Assembly: GCA_029547705.1 (NCBI GenBank)
Contig: JAKPOU010000034.1
Coordinates: 1 to 64,000, forward strand
Source: Bacteroidota bacterium
Lineage (GTDB): Bacteria > Bacteroidota > Bacteroidia > Bacteroidales > VadinHA17
Length of the DNA: 64,000 nucleotides
Direction of reading: 5' to 3'
Shown: one piece after another, positions 18,254-27,864 of the stretch
How the letters are laid out: every line of letters begins with the position of its first letter
Numbering within the stretch: the first letter of the stretch is position 1
Notes under the pieces: model-generated
Databases searched by the model: none
What the model was told of the DNA's origin: nothing
What the model saw: only the letters and a program-made list of their open reading frames with translations
Made by a program: the position numbers and the translations under genes

Positions 18254-19459
18254 TTAGTTTTTCAACAGGTTTTCCAGACGTCTGAACTCCTTCTGATGAT
18301 AATTCATTTTTGCCTGAACTTTTCCCGGTTCATACACGATAAGTTTCTGAGGATCGTACACTTGCTGATAATTAAGGACATTCCAGATCAGAACAGACAT
18401 CTTACGGGCTATAGCTGTCAAAGCCTTTTTTCTGTTTTTTCTCAGGCATAACCTGGTAAATTTCTCTTTAAAGAATGACCCTTTTGTACGGGATGCTGCC
18501 CAGGCTATTTGTACCAGTATTGCACGCAGGTAACGATTGCCTTTGGTGGTAGCGGTACTTTTATATTTTCCGGCACTTTCATCATTCCTTGGACGCAATC
18601 CCGTCCAGCCGGCAAACTTCCCACTGTTTTCAAAGGCTTTCATATCTGCTCCTGTTTCTGCAATTACAATCATGGCTGACAAAAGACTGATACCGGGGAT
18701 TGTCTGCAACAAGGCTAATTCCCCGGGATAATGCTGACAGCAGAGTCTAGACATCTCTTCTTTACAGCGATCACTCTGTCTGCAAAGTAACTCGTATTCC
18801 TCCATAGAGAGCTCTAACTGAAAACGATGCTGTGCAGTTATATGCCCCCTTAACGATTCTACTATTGTTTCTCTTTTGTGCCTATTGACTATCCGTCCAT
18901 GAATATAGCCGGCAAGAACCCCGGGATCATTCTCACCTTCAATAAGGGCATGAATAACCCTCATGACACTTTTGCCCGATGTGTTGCTGACAAAACTGGT
19001 GATACGGATCCCGCACATCTCCAGGTTTCTTGCCATTTCCTGTAATATTGATGTTAATCGCTGCTGAAGCTTAATGTATTTACGACTATAGACCCTTAAC
19101 TCACGTATCTCTTTACACGGAATCAAACTGCTTCGAACCAACCCTTTGTGCAACAGGGTGGCTATCCACTGAGCATCTTTTACATCGCTTTTTCTTCCAG
19201 GCATCTGCTTTATCAGATAAGGGTTAACAAGGGTCAGCTTAAAGCCCATTTCTTCCAGAATGTTCCAGACCGGGATCCAGTACATCCCGGTACTCTCTAA
19301 AGCAACATCCTCCACTCCTTCGCTTCTCAAATAATTGCCAAGAGAAGTAATTGATGATGTCAAAGTGGAATATTCTTTTACTACCTGATGCCGCTTGCCA
19401 TCAAAAATGCCACAAAAAACTGTATCTTTGTGTACGTCCAGTCCGCATGTTTTGTACAT
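18254..19459 (-). CDS. IS110-family transposase (DEDD recombinase)
   Basis: A 401-residue IS110-family transposase, apparently full length. The N-terminal RuvC-like DEDD domain shows Asp8 in 'GLDVHKD', Glu55 in 'LESTG', Asp92 and Asp95 in 'KSDVKDAQ'. A coiled middle section (about 115-250) leads to the C-terminal Tnp domain with 'IPGISLLSAM', 'GWTGLRPRNDESAGK' (likely catalytic Ser295) and 'TKGNRYLRAILVQIAW'. Characterised IS110 relatives recombine DNA guided by a bridge RNA from the element's own non-coding end. No frameshift or stop breaks the gene, so it could be active. Its start codon lies inside a long inverted repeat. Confidence 0.92.
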   Translation of the reverse strand: MYKTCGLDVHKDTVFCGIFDGKRHQVVKEYSTLTSSITSLGNYLRSEGVEDVALESTGMYWIPVWNILEEMGFKLTLVNPYLIKQMPGRKSDVKDAQWIATLLHKGLVRSSLIPCKEIRELRVYSRKYIKLQQRLTSILQEMARNLEMCGIRITSFVSNTSGKSVMRVIHALIEGENDPGVLAGYIHGRIVNRHKRETIVESLRGHITAQHRFQLELSMEEYELLCRQSDRCKEEMSRLCCQHYPGELALLQTIPGISLLSAMIVIAETGADMKAFENSGKFAGWTGLRPRNDESAGKYKSTATTKGNRYLRAILVQIAWAASRTKGSFFKEKFTRLCLRKNRKKALTAIARKMSVLIWNVLNYQQVYDPQKLIVYEPGKVQAKMNYHQKEFRRLENLLKN

Positions 19460-19531
19460 AATATTGAAATTTATTTGCTCTAATATACGAATGTGTCTCG
19501 AACACGAAAGAGCTTCAAAACACGGACTGGA
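19437..19531 (-). repeat. Inverted repeat spanning the IS110 transposase start
   Basis: TCCAGTCCGCATGTTTTG, inside codons 2-8 of the transposase, is complementary to CAAAACACGGACTGGA about 60 bases upstream of it. Between the arms lie further nested pairs, GCTCT / AGAGC and GTGT / ACAC. The transcript can thus fold with its start codon in the enclosed loop region beside the stem. Confidence 0.75.
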
Positions 19532-19620
19532 TTTTTATTCGTCTGTGTGTCAATCGAGATTTTTCATGTATATTATATAAATATTCAATTCTTGCCGGAT
19601 ATTGTACCTAAACACAGCCC
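19460..19620 (-). ncRNA. Candidate bridge-RNA region upstream of IS110 transposase
   Basis: In the IS110 subgroup the 5' non-coding end encodes a bridge RNA of roughly 150-200 nt. This stretch is on the right side of the gene, is of the right size and shows nested pairing, including GCCGG / CCGGC-type arms further up. I cannot identify target- and donor-binding loops, so this is a positional candidate only. Confidence 0.28.
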
Positions 19621-19782
19621 GGCAGAATGATAAACGTAGATTGGTTCCACACCTTTTTAGATTTTACTTCCGACCAGGGCAAACACTGGCGGAATTGACC
19701 TTTGTGCAGAACTCAGTTACAGTGACGTTGGCAAATAAGAATATCCGCTTTTAAGTGTCTATAAACCATTTATATTAGAATT

Positions 19783-20187
19783 ATGGAATATTTGGAAGAA
19801 ATAAAGTATCGTATTGATGAGATACTTGTAAAGCAGAAAGCAAGTGATGATGTAGAACGGCTTTTATCAAAATTTCACTATGATTTGATAGCTAGGCTGA
19901 ACTGGAAAACCAGGAAGATTATTGGCAGAACACATGCTGTAGGAATAACTTATTTTTTATCCGATCATTACAAAGCAATTCTTTTCTTGAACGTCAGGCA
20001 ACAGTATTTAACGGCAATATTTTTCACCGGAGACAAAATCATTAGAGGCCTTGGGAAAGGAAACTGGGTTTATAAAAATGATAACAAAGGCAGTGAAACC
20101 TTCAAGATTGAAAATGAATTTACGTTAAATGAGGCTTTGAATTATTCGTTAGAAGCTTTTAATATTGCCACTGAGTGGTCAGGTTAA
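19783..20187 (+). CDS. Hypothetical 134-residue protein
   Basis: I do not recognise the family. The protein has no signal or membrane segment. It begins with a charged helix (residues 1-35), followed by alternating beta-type segments with 'AILFLNVRQQYLTAIFFTGDKI' and a C-terminal helix, a layout like small DUF5655-type or nucleic-acid-handling domains, though I would not name one. It uses an ATG start and sits next to the IS110 element, with lower GC than the flanking genes, which suggests it was acquired. It may be cargo or just a neighbour of the insertion site. Confidence 0.6.
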   Translation: MEYLEEIKYRIDEILVKQKASDDVERLLSKFHYDLIARLNWKTRKIIGRTHAVGITYFLSDHYKAILFLNVRQQYLTAIFFTGDKIIRGLGKGNWVYKNDNKGSETFKIENEFTLNEALNYSLEAFNIATEWSG

Positions 20188-20350
20188 TATATTAAACATT
20201 TGATCACGGTTTTTCTGCATGCTAACACAAGTTAGAAAAGAACGGGATTTTAAATACTGATCATGGAGGCTCAACAAATCCTTGATTATATTTTCAAGTT
20301 GGTGGCCAGCGTAGAGATGTGATCAAGTAAAAAGTATCATAAGATAAATA

Positions 20351-21046
20351 ATGACAATTGACATTAGATTTAATGTATATTCAGATGCAAAAAGTGGCGA
20401 TCCGGACAGCACAAGTCCGACGCTACGCTCCTATCATAAATTGTTATGGAGCAAACAATTGCCTAATGGAGAGTATTTTGAGTTGACAGATAAGAAAAGA
20501 GGGGCCTATTTATTCCACAAATCAAGACTTGGAGAATATTATTTAGGAAGTGATGCAATTACTCATTCATACAGAAATCACAAACGCAAGATCTGGCTGA
20601 CACGACAGATTCCAAACGAAGTGGAAGAGCTATTCGATACAGGTTCAACGATTGGAGCCTACACGCTTTTCCCAAACAAGCGTGTTGATGGAAAACACAC
20701 CATAAATCAAGCTAGGGGAGTAAACAGTTTCATAGACGACAGGTTTGATCTGACTTTAGAGTGTATTAGACTTTTTTATATAGGACAGCAAAACCCACTT
20801 TATGATACATTTTTAAGATACAAAGACTTCTTTGACTTGTTTGAGAACTTTAATGGATATATCAATTTCTTTTTACTTAACGACCTTATTGACGATAATG
20901 GAAAAATACAGTTTTACTTGCCATTTGACAACTTCAAAACAAAGCCGGCATTTGCCGATGTTGGCGAGTATTTAATTTATAAAAAGGGGGTAATGGACTT
21001 TGTTAAAGCACGTAATAAACGAATTAACAAATATGCAAACTCTTAG
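20351..21046 (+). CDS. Hypothetical 231-residue protein, DUF6994-like
   Basis: A soluble protein with the conserved look of a widespread bacterial family that I recall as DUF6994: 'DPDSTSPTLRSYHKLLWSK' near residues 18-36, 'SDAITHSYRN' near 67, 'GAYTLFPNKRVDGKHTINQARG' near 102, and 'DRFDLTLECIRLFY' near 130. Function is unknown. The family often appears as isolated accessory genes, which fits this position among insertion-sequence debris. The DUF number is from memory. The gene is AT-rich compared with the SusC genes and has a clear ATG start. Confidence 0.65.
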   Translation: MTIDIRFNVYSDAKSGDPDSTSPTLRSYHKLLWSKQLPNGEYFELTDKKRGAYLFHKSRLGEYYLGSDAITHSYRNHKRKIWLTRQIPNEVEELFDTGSTIGAYTLFPNKRVDGKHTINQARGVNSFIDDRFDLTLECIRLFYIGQQNPLYDTFLRYKDFFDLFENFNGYINFFLLNDLIDDNGKIQFYLPFDNFKTKPAFADVGEYLIYKKGVMDFVKARNKRINKYANS

Positions 21047-21301
21047 AGAACAAAATAGAATACCAGCCACTTACCGCCGACTGCTAAGATGCTTGATCTT
21101 TTGGTGCTAAAAACCTGAAGTCTGTCTTTCGTTGGAAATAGTATTTGAGATCCTGTTAGCAGAATCACATCATTTTTTGTAAATGTTAAAGTCATTAGTT
21201 CAGACTGGAAGCAGAGTCGCGGCACTGGCAGAAAACAATAAAGCAGATGCAGTTTTTAGTTTCAGGGAAGCAAAAAAGCTAAATACAAAAAATTAATCTG
21301 A

Positions 21302-21864
21302 CTAAACATCTGTGCCGGATTTCCGATAGCGGAGCCAGTCCCGAAGGTTGATTATGATGCTTTTATCTTTGATTACTATATTGACAACAAGCACAGCAAT
21401 GCCAGTGATGATAATCCCGGTACTAAAGAACTGCCGTGGCTGAGCATTCAGCATGCAGCCAACAGCGTTAAGCCCGGCGATGTGGTCTGTGTGAAAAACG
21501 GCACCTATGATGAGCGTGTGGTAATCAAAAAAGGGGGAGAGAATGACAAACCCATTGTTTATGTAGGCTTTCCCCGGAGGGAAACCTTTGTCAGCCATGG
21601 TTTTGAAATCAGGGCCGGCCATGTTGAGCTTATCGGATTCGATATTACACATGACAAGGCCGGGTGGAATGAGAATGGAATATGGCTGGCGGTAACGATG
21701 TAAAAATACTGGATAAATATATTCACGATGTACCCGGCGGTGCCGGGATACAGCTCGGTCCCGACGGAATCCCTTTTACTGCTGATGACGGTCTGCGGCT
21801 GCAAAGCGTTTCGCCGGCAATAGGCAGTGCACCGGGAAACCGGAACCTTGGTGCATACCAGTAA
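21302..21864 (+). pseudogene. Broken right-handed beta-helix (pectate-lyase-like) gene
   Basis: Frame 2 (from the stop before 21302 to 21703) encodes a start-less segment typical of parallel beta-helix polysaccharide lyases: 'IDNKHSNASDDNPGTKELPWLSIQHAANSV', then 'PGDVVCVKNGTYDERVVIKKGG' and 'NKPIVYVGFP'-like turns. Near 21690 the reading continues in frame 1 ('GNDVKILDKYIHDVPGGAG') and ends with the usual C-terminal 'SPAIGSAPGNRNLGAYQ'. The 5' end with its signal peptide is missing, there is a frameshift, and the central repeats of the helix are deleted. It is a dead gene. Confidence 0.8.
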
Positions 21865-22057
21865 TCCTGGCCCTTACCTCTGTATGACTGCATGCGATAA
21901 TGCAGTTACCGGGAAGAGCCTGCGACCTGTATCAGGCATAAGATCCGGGATTTTCAGAAAACTTAAGGTTAACAAAACCGGCTGTGCTTCAGATCCGGCA
22001 ACAAAAATATATTGCCAGCTGTTAATATAATATTAATAATATGAAATACTGAGTAAA

Positions 22058-22888
22058 ATGAAAAATACAGTACTGGTCATCACTATTCTGGCAACCTTGC
22101 TTTCAGGATGTCAGGGACAGAAAAGCAAACAAACACAAAAAGAGCTGGCTGACGGAAAGATAACCGTTATAACTGGTAAACAGTCAGGTTACAGTCCGGC
22201 TTCAGAAACCTCAGCAACAAATGCGAGCCTTTCGCTTGACAAAAATGAAATCCGGTCACTAGCCCAAAATGTTAAAGCACTGGATCCCGATCTGCCAACC
22301 ATTGGTATTCTGATATTTGATCAGGTCCTGATGACAGATATCACTGCTCCGATAGACGTTTTTGCAAAACATTCGGAAGACGGGAAGCAGCTATTCAATG
22401 TGATTACGATTGCCGAGCGTTATGACCTTTTTACAAGTGAAGAAGGATTGAAAATGTTTCCGGACTATACCATTTCCAATGCACCCAAACTGGATATAAT
22501 AATTGTTCCGAGTGCATATGATATGACAAGCCAGGTAGCCAATAAGAATATTGTGGAATTTATCAGGGAACAGAATAAAAATACTGACTACACTGTAAGT
22601 AACTGTGCCGGTGCAACATTAATCGGCGAAGCCGGTATTGCCGACGGAAGGAGAATCGTTACCTGGATAGGCGGGGGTGCCGATCTGCAAAAGAATTATC
22701 CCAATTTAAAGGTACAGGATGACTCAAAAGTCAGTTTTGTGGAAGATGGCAAATTTATGTCGTCAAACGGAAATCTGGCTACTTACATTTCATCCCTGGA
22801 ACTGCTGGAAAAACTCACAAACAGGGAACACAGGAAATTTGTAGAGTCACATTTGTATCTGGACAGATTGCAGCAATGGAAAAAATAA
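22058..22888 (+). CDS. DJ-1/PfpI-family lipoprotein
   Basis: A 276-residue exported lipoprotein: the signal peptide ends in the lipobox 'LLSGC' (Cys18). Residues 80-260 form a class I glutamine-amidotransferase-like DJ-1/PfpI domain, starting 'IGILIFDQVLMTDITAPIDVF' and with the nucleophile elbow 'VSNCAGA' (Cys183). It resembles the isonitrile hydratase / transcriptional-regulator sensor branch rather than PfpI proteases. The long charged spacer (20-78) would hold the domain away from the membrane. A lipoprotein form of this normally cytosolic fold is unusual. Neighbours give no pathway. Confidence 0.78.
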   Translation: MKNTVLVITILATLLSGCQGQKSKQTQKELADGKITVITGKQSGYSPASETSATNASLSLDKNEIRSLAQNVKALDPDLPTIGILIFDQVLMTDITAPIDVFAKHSEDGKQLFNVITIAERYDLFTSEEGLKMFPDYTISNAPKLDIIIVPSAYDMTSQVANKNIVEFIREQNKNTDYTVSNCAGATLIGEAGIADGRRIVTWIGGGADLQKNYPNLKVQDDSKVSFVEDGKFMSSNGNLATYISSLELLEKLTNREHRKFVESHLYLDRLQQWKK

Positions 22889-22952
22889 ATATATTGCCCT
22901 GACAATATATCATTCCGGATAGTATCCGCGGAAAGGATGATTTAAAACTATA

Positions 22953-23228
22953 ATGCCTGCAGCGCAGACTATAAAAACATTGACAAAAATCCCGGGGGTC
23001 GGAAAATCTGTTGCGAGAGATTTATACAACATCGGAATCAGACAAATTGATGATTTGAAAGGCAGAGATCCGGAAGTGCTGTATAACGAATCCAACTTGT
23101 TTGCCGGGTGCATTCAGGACAGGTGTTTGCTTTATGTCTTCAGGTGTGCCGTATATTTTGCAGAAACACCGGCAGACAAACAGGACAGGGAAAAATTGAA
23201 ATGGTGGAACTGGAAAGACAAACAATAA
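22953..23228 (+). CDS. Small helix-hairpin-helix protein (Cdd1 / 'pathogenicity locus' type)
   Basis: A 91-residue protein of the Cdd1 family. It contains a helix-hairpin-helix motif 'LTKIPGVGKSVARDLYNIGI' (residues 10-29) and the family's C-terminal 'DRCLLYVFRCAVYFAE' and 'LKWWNWKD' segments. Helix-hairpin-helix domains bind DNA backbone without sequence preference; the family's role is unknown, and the old name 'pathogenicity locus' has no support here. The length is typical. Confidence 0.8.
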   Translation: MPAAQTIKTLTKIPGVGKSVARDLYNIGIRQIDDLKGRDPEVLYNESNLFAGCIQDRCLLYVFRCAVYFAETPADKQDREKLKWWNWKDKQ

Positions 23229-23313
23229 TTGCTGATAAAACCATTCTTCCAAAAATAGTCTTTGCAATAGTCAGGTATAACGTTTTTCTTCAGCCGGGTA
23301 TTTGTACAGTAGC

Positions 23314-23383
23314 CCGGCAGACTTGTTCCGGCAAGCTTATTCCGGCAACTATAATCCGGCAATTATAACCCGGACAATAACAA
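23314..23383 (+). repeat. Five tandem 14-bp CCGG-phased units
   Basis: The units are CCGGCAGACTTGTT, CCGGCAAGCTTATT, CCGGCAACTATAAT, CCGGCAATTATAAC and CCGGACAATAACAA, with CCGG at an exact 14-base period. A further CCGG lies 20 bases upstream, out of phase. The array fills the gap between two genes on the same strand. Confidence 0.85.
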
Positions 23384-23509
23384 ATAATGCAGTTGGCTTT
23401 TATTCGTTATTTGTACAATTGTTCAGAAAACATTTCCCGGAAACTATAGGATAGCCGTTCTGAAACCGTTGGCTGTAAGAAGGGCGTTGCTTCAAAATAA
23501 AAACTTTTT

Positions 23510-24163
23510 ATGAGAGTACGTGTAAAAATCTGCTGTATCAGCAGTGTTTCCGAAGCACTGACAGCTGTCAGACATGGGGCGGATGCAATCGGACTGGTCG
23601 GTGAAATGCCAAGCGGTCCGGGACCAATCCCGGACAGTCTGATCAGCGAGATTGCCGGAATTGTTCCGCCTCCGCTCGGTACATTCCTTCTGACCAGTGA
23701 GACATCTGCCGCTGAGATTGTAAAACATCTCAGGAGGACCAACACAAATACTGTTCAGATTGTCGATCTGCTTTCTGATGGGTCTTATTCGCAAATTAAA
23801 GATGTGCTGCCATCCGTGAAAATTGTACAGGTAATTCATGTTATTGACGCCGGATCGGTCGATCTTGCTGTCAGGCTTTCAGAAAGTGTGGATGCCTTAC
23901 TGCTGGATAGCGGAAACCCCTACCTTAAAATAAAAGAACTTGGCGGTACCGGCAGAATTCACGACTGGAAGCTTAGCAGACAGATCCGTGATAATTCAAA
24001 GTGCCCTGTTTTCCTTGCCGGTGGATTAACCCCGGATAATGTAAAACAGGCCATTGAGGAAGTCCGGCCGTTTGCTGTTGATGTTTGCAGTGGAGTCAGG
24101 ACTGACGGTGCCCTGGATGAGAATAAATTAATTGCATTCATGAAAAATTCCGGAAGTCTTTGA
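23510..24163 (+). CDS. TrpF-like (beta/alpha)8 protein, phosphoribosylanthranilate-isomerase family
   Basis: A 217-residue barrel of the TrpF family. It has Cys8 in 'KICC', a 'LLLDSG' segment with Asp133 and 'GGTGRIHDW', the positions of the acid/base pair of phosphoribosylanthranilate isomerase, plus 'FLAGGLTPDNV' and 'DVCSGV' phosphate loops. It differs from true TrpF: the usual 'VQLHG' reads 'VQIVD' and the early Arg of 'SPR' is replaced by 'SGPGPI'. No other trp gene is nearby. I therefore call it a TrpF-like clade member whose substrate may not be PRA. It is preceded by the 14-bp repeat array. Confidence 0.72.
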   Translation: MRVRVKICCISSVSEALTAVRHGADAIGLVGEMPSGPGPIPDSLISEIAGIVPPPLGTFLLTSETSAAEIVKHLRRTNTNTVQIVDLLSDGSYSQIKDVLPSVKIVQVIHVIDAGSVDLAVRLSESVDALLLDSGNPYLKIKELGGTGRIHDWKLSRQIRDNSKCPVFLAGGLTPDNVKQAIEEVRPFAVDVCSGVRTDGALDENKLIAFMKNSGSL

Positions 24164-25725
<1,562 letters not shown>

Positions 25726-25973
25726 AAATGCAGAAAAGTAAATTATGGTCTGATAAAACTTACAGCCTGTAATGCCGGATTGAAGCAGATTGCAAAACGC
25801 AATCTGGTTCTGCCCTGGCGTACTGAATTTCCGTTCAGAGCAGGCTCCGGTAAGACCGTTCTCAGCGGGGACCATTGCCTGGCGCGGCATTGGAAACAAC
25901 AGCAGGCCGTATGTGAAAGAATCAGAGATACCGACATATAATAGCCAATACCTGATCTGACAGGTAATGCACT

Positions 25974-27101
25974 TTACTGCCTGGTGCCGCTTATATGTTG
26001 TCCTGGTATTGAATTCATGTTATATCTTATATCGGTCACCTCAAGATTCAACCAAGTCCAGTCGCCTTCATCAAGCTCCCAGACTGAATTCATTTTTGAT
26101 GGTACTTTTATTCCTTCAAAAGTCTTGTACTCCGTAATGTTCATTTTCCATCCATATCGTTTAGCTTCCGCAAAATTGTCTTTGTAGCGCAGAGCATAAT
26201 AACTTATAACATCACCGCTGGAGTTAAAATAAAAGATTCCACTCCCTGAAGTTCCTTTAAAAGTCATATATGCCCTGGCAGTTGCGGAGTCTATTTTTTC
26301 CCATGTGATGTAAGGACTTAATGCCAGTGAAGGGAACCATACCATCTCACCCAGGTATCGTTGCAAAGCCCCTTCGTCTATTTTCTCACCCAATTCATTT
26401 ACAATGTTGATTAATGAATTCATTTTAATCAACATATCCCCTTTGCCGTCTGCAAATTTGTCCCTGCCCTGAATTTGAAGCAGCCTGTTAATTTTCAATT
26501 CGACTGTCCAGATAAAGGCCGGAACGTTGAGAGCCGTATATTGGGTTGCTTCAGCTTTCATCCATTTTTCCTGTCCCGGTTTCATTTTCATTTCAGCTTC
26601 CTGTGTTACTTTTCCAACACTTATAAGTGGTTTTCCAACCATGCCTGAATTGTAAAGCCAGTTCCTGACAGGCTCCGGCAAATGCTGAATGTCACCGTCA
26701 TTGATAATTTTCTCCGCAACTACCTGATTCTGACCTAAAATTTGGCTGGTATCCTGTTGAATAAGCCGGTTGAAATTGAAATATCCGAATGAAAACAGTG
26801 ACACAGCAAGAATGAGAATATTGGGTATAGTCCCGAATCTGGCATCACTCCAGAAAAGTATGACAAGAATCTGTGAAATCAATGCGGCAATGAAACCAGG
26901 TATCCAGCTGTACCCGTAATTGAGTAAAAACAAAATGCCAAACACAAGCATTAAGAAAAAAGAAGTAAGCCATATTACTCCCATTGTCCTTGAAACAGGG
27001 GAGGTAATTTCTTTAATCTCTTTAATTTCAAATCCTTTTAAAAATCCAAGTAAATGGATCAGTGCATGGATCAGAATTATTAAAAAAAACGCTATTCTCA
27101 T
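25974..27101 (-). CDS. DUF6544/DUF6920-type membrane protein
   Basis: A 375-residue protein. The first 115 residues form about four transmembrane helices, beginning 'MRIAFFLIILIHALIHLLGF', which is the standard start of this family. The rest is a soluble beta-rich domain with 'LPEPVRNWLYNSGMVGKP', 'MVWFPSLALSPYITWEKID' and 'GSGIFYFNSSGDVISYYALRYK'. Function is unknown. Gene order gives no hint because both flanks are long gaps. The DUF numbers are from memory. Confidence 0.72.
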   Translation of the reverse strand: MRIAFFLIILIHALIHLLGFLKGFEIKEIKEITSPVSRTMGVIWLTSFFLMLVFGILFLLNYGYSWIPGFIAALISQILVILFWSDARFGTIPNILILAVSLFSFGYFNFNRLIQQDTSQILGQNQVVAEKIINDGDIQHLPEPVRNWLYNSGMVGKPLISVGKVTQEAEMKMKPGQEKWMKAEATQYTALNVPAFIWTVELKINRLLQIQGRDKFADGKGDMLIKMNSLINIVNELGEKIDEGALQRYLGEMVWFPSLALSPYITWEKIDSATARAYMTFKGTSGSGIFYFNSSGDVISYYALRYKDNFAEAKRYGWKMNITEYKTFEGIKVPSKMNSVWELDEGDWTWLNLEVTDIRYNMNSIPGQHISGTRQ

Positions 27102-27864
27102 TTCAACGAATTGTATAATGTAACAAACCCTAATGCCTGCTGCAAACGCTTCAGAGGTGTAAAACGACTGATCCCCGCAGACCTCTGCAAATGTTTTTAA
27201 ACCTGAAACTTTGTCATAACAGGATCTTCAGTAGGTTCAGGTTAATATTGTCAGGCTCTCGTACAATCCTGGTAATTAGAGGGTCTGATAACGGACTGGC
27301 GAATAACAAAGTTGATTAATAATTACCAAAAATCAAAAAAAATAATTTATGTAATTTATGGCTTACCGGTTGTTATGCTGTGTTTTGCAAAGCCGGGAGC
27401 CGGTGAATACTTTATTCATTATTACCCTGAATGTCACTCCGGCAATTATGCTTTATCTTTACAGGAGCATCCGAGAAACAATAAAGGGAGGGTATGTTTC
27501 TGCAGAAGCATTCAGTTAAGCAATCAGGCCAGGCGGCTTAGCCTGAAAGATCATGAATAAAGAGAAAAATCAAGGTTACAGGTCATTCAACCAGCGAAAC
27601 CACCCTTTCGTCTTCTTCTTTTTGTACCTGGCAGCAGGTGATATTATTTTCGGCGAAAAACCCGATTGAAACAGTGACACAAAAAGGAAGAAAAACCACT
27701 CTTCCGTCAGGAGAGTTATTTATAATTCAATAGTTGTGAAAAGAAGTATTAAAAATGATCATTCGCCTGTGGTCATCCTGATACTGCTAAAACCTGCGGA
27801 CAACCTGGCAGATCAGGATGTCTTCAGGGATAAATTTACCTGAAAACATTATAACTTTTTACAT
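27102..27864. other. Long intergenic stretch between divergent genes
   Basis: No convincing gene is present. An 82-codon plus frame starts only at TTG (27312), and a 38-codon ATG frame begins at 27554; neither resembles a known protein. A CAGAGGT / ACCTCTG pair near 27152-27187 can form a hairpin with a 22-base loop. Promoters for both flanking genes should be here. Confidence 0.35.

Larger units (their letters stand above)
18063..19700 (-). mobile_element. IS110-family insertion element, ends approximate
   Basis: One intact IS110-type transposase is flanked by non-coding DNA on both sides: roughly 190 bases downstream and up to 320 bases upstream to the next gene. IS110 elements lack terminal inverted repeats and target duplications, so the ends cannot be fixed from one copy. 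The left limit given is where the interrupted DDE transposase stops matching; the right limit is a guess. Confidence 0.55.

Noticed and set aside
20263-20322. 19-residue frame 'MEAQQILDYIFKLVASVEM' between two hypothetical genes
   Set aside because: Too short to tell from chance; resembles a transposase start only vaguely.
23314-23383. CRISPR array reading of the 14-bp units
   Set aside because: Units are far too short and degenerate and there are no spacers; no cas gene is present.
27312-27560. 82-codon frame in the long gap before the hydrolase lipoprotein
   Set aside because: TTG start, no signal peptide and no domain pattern.
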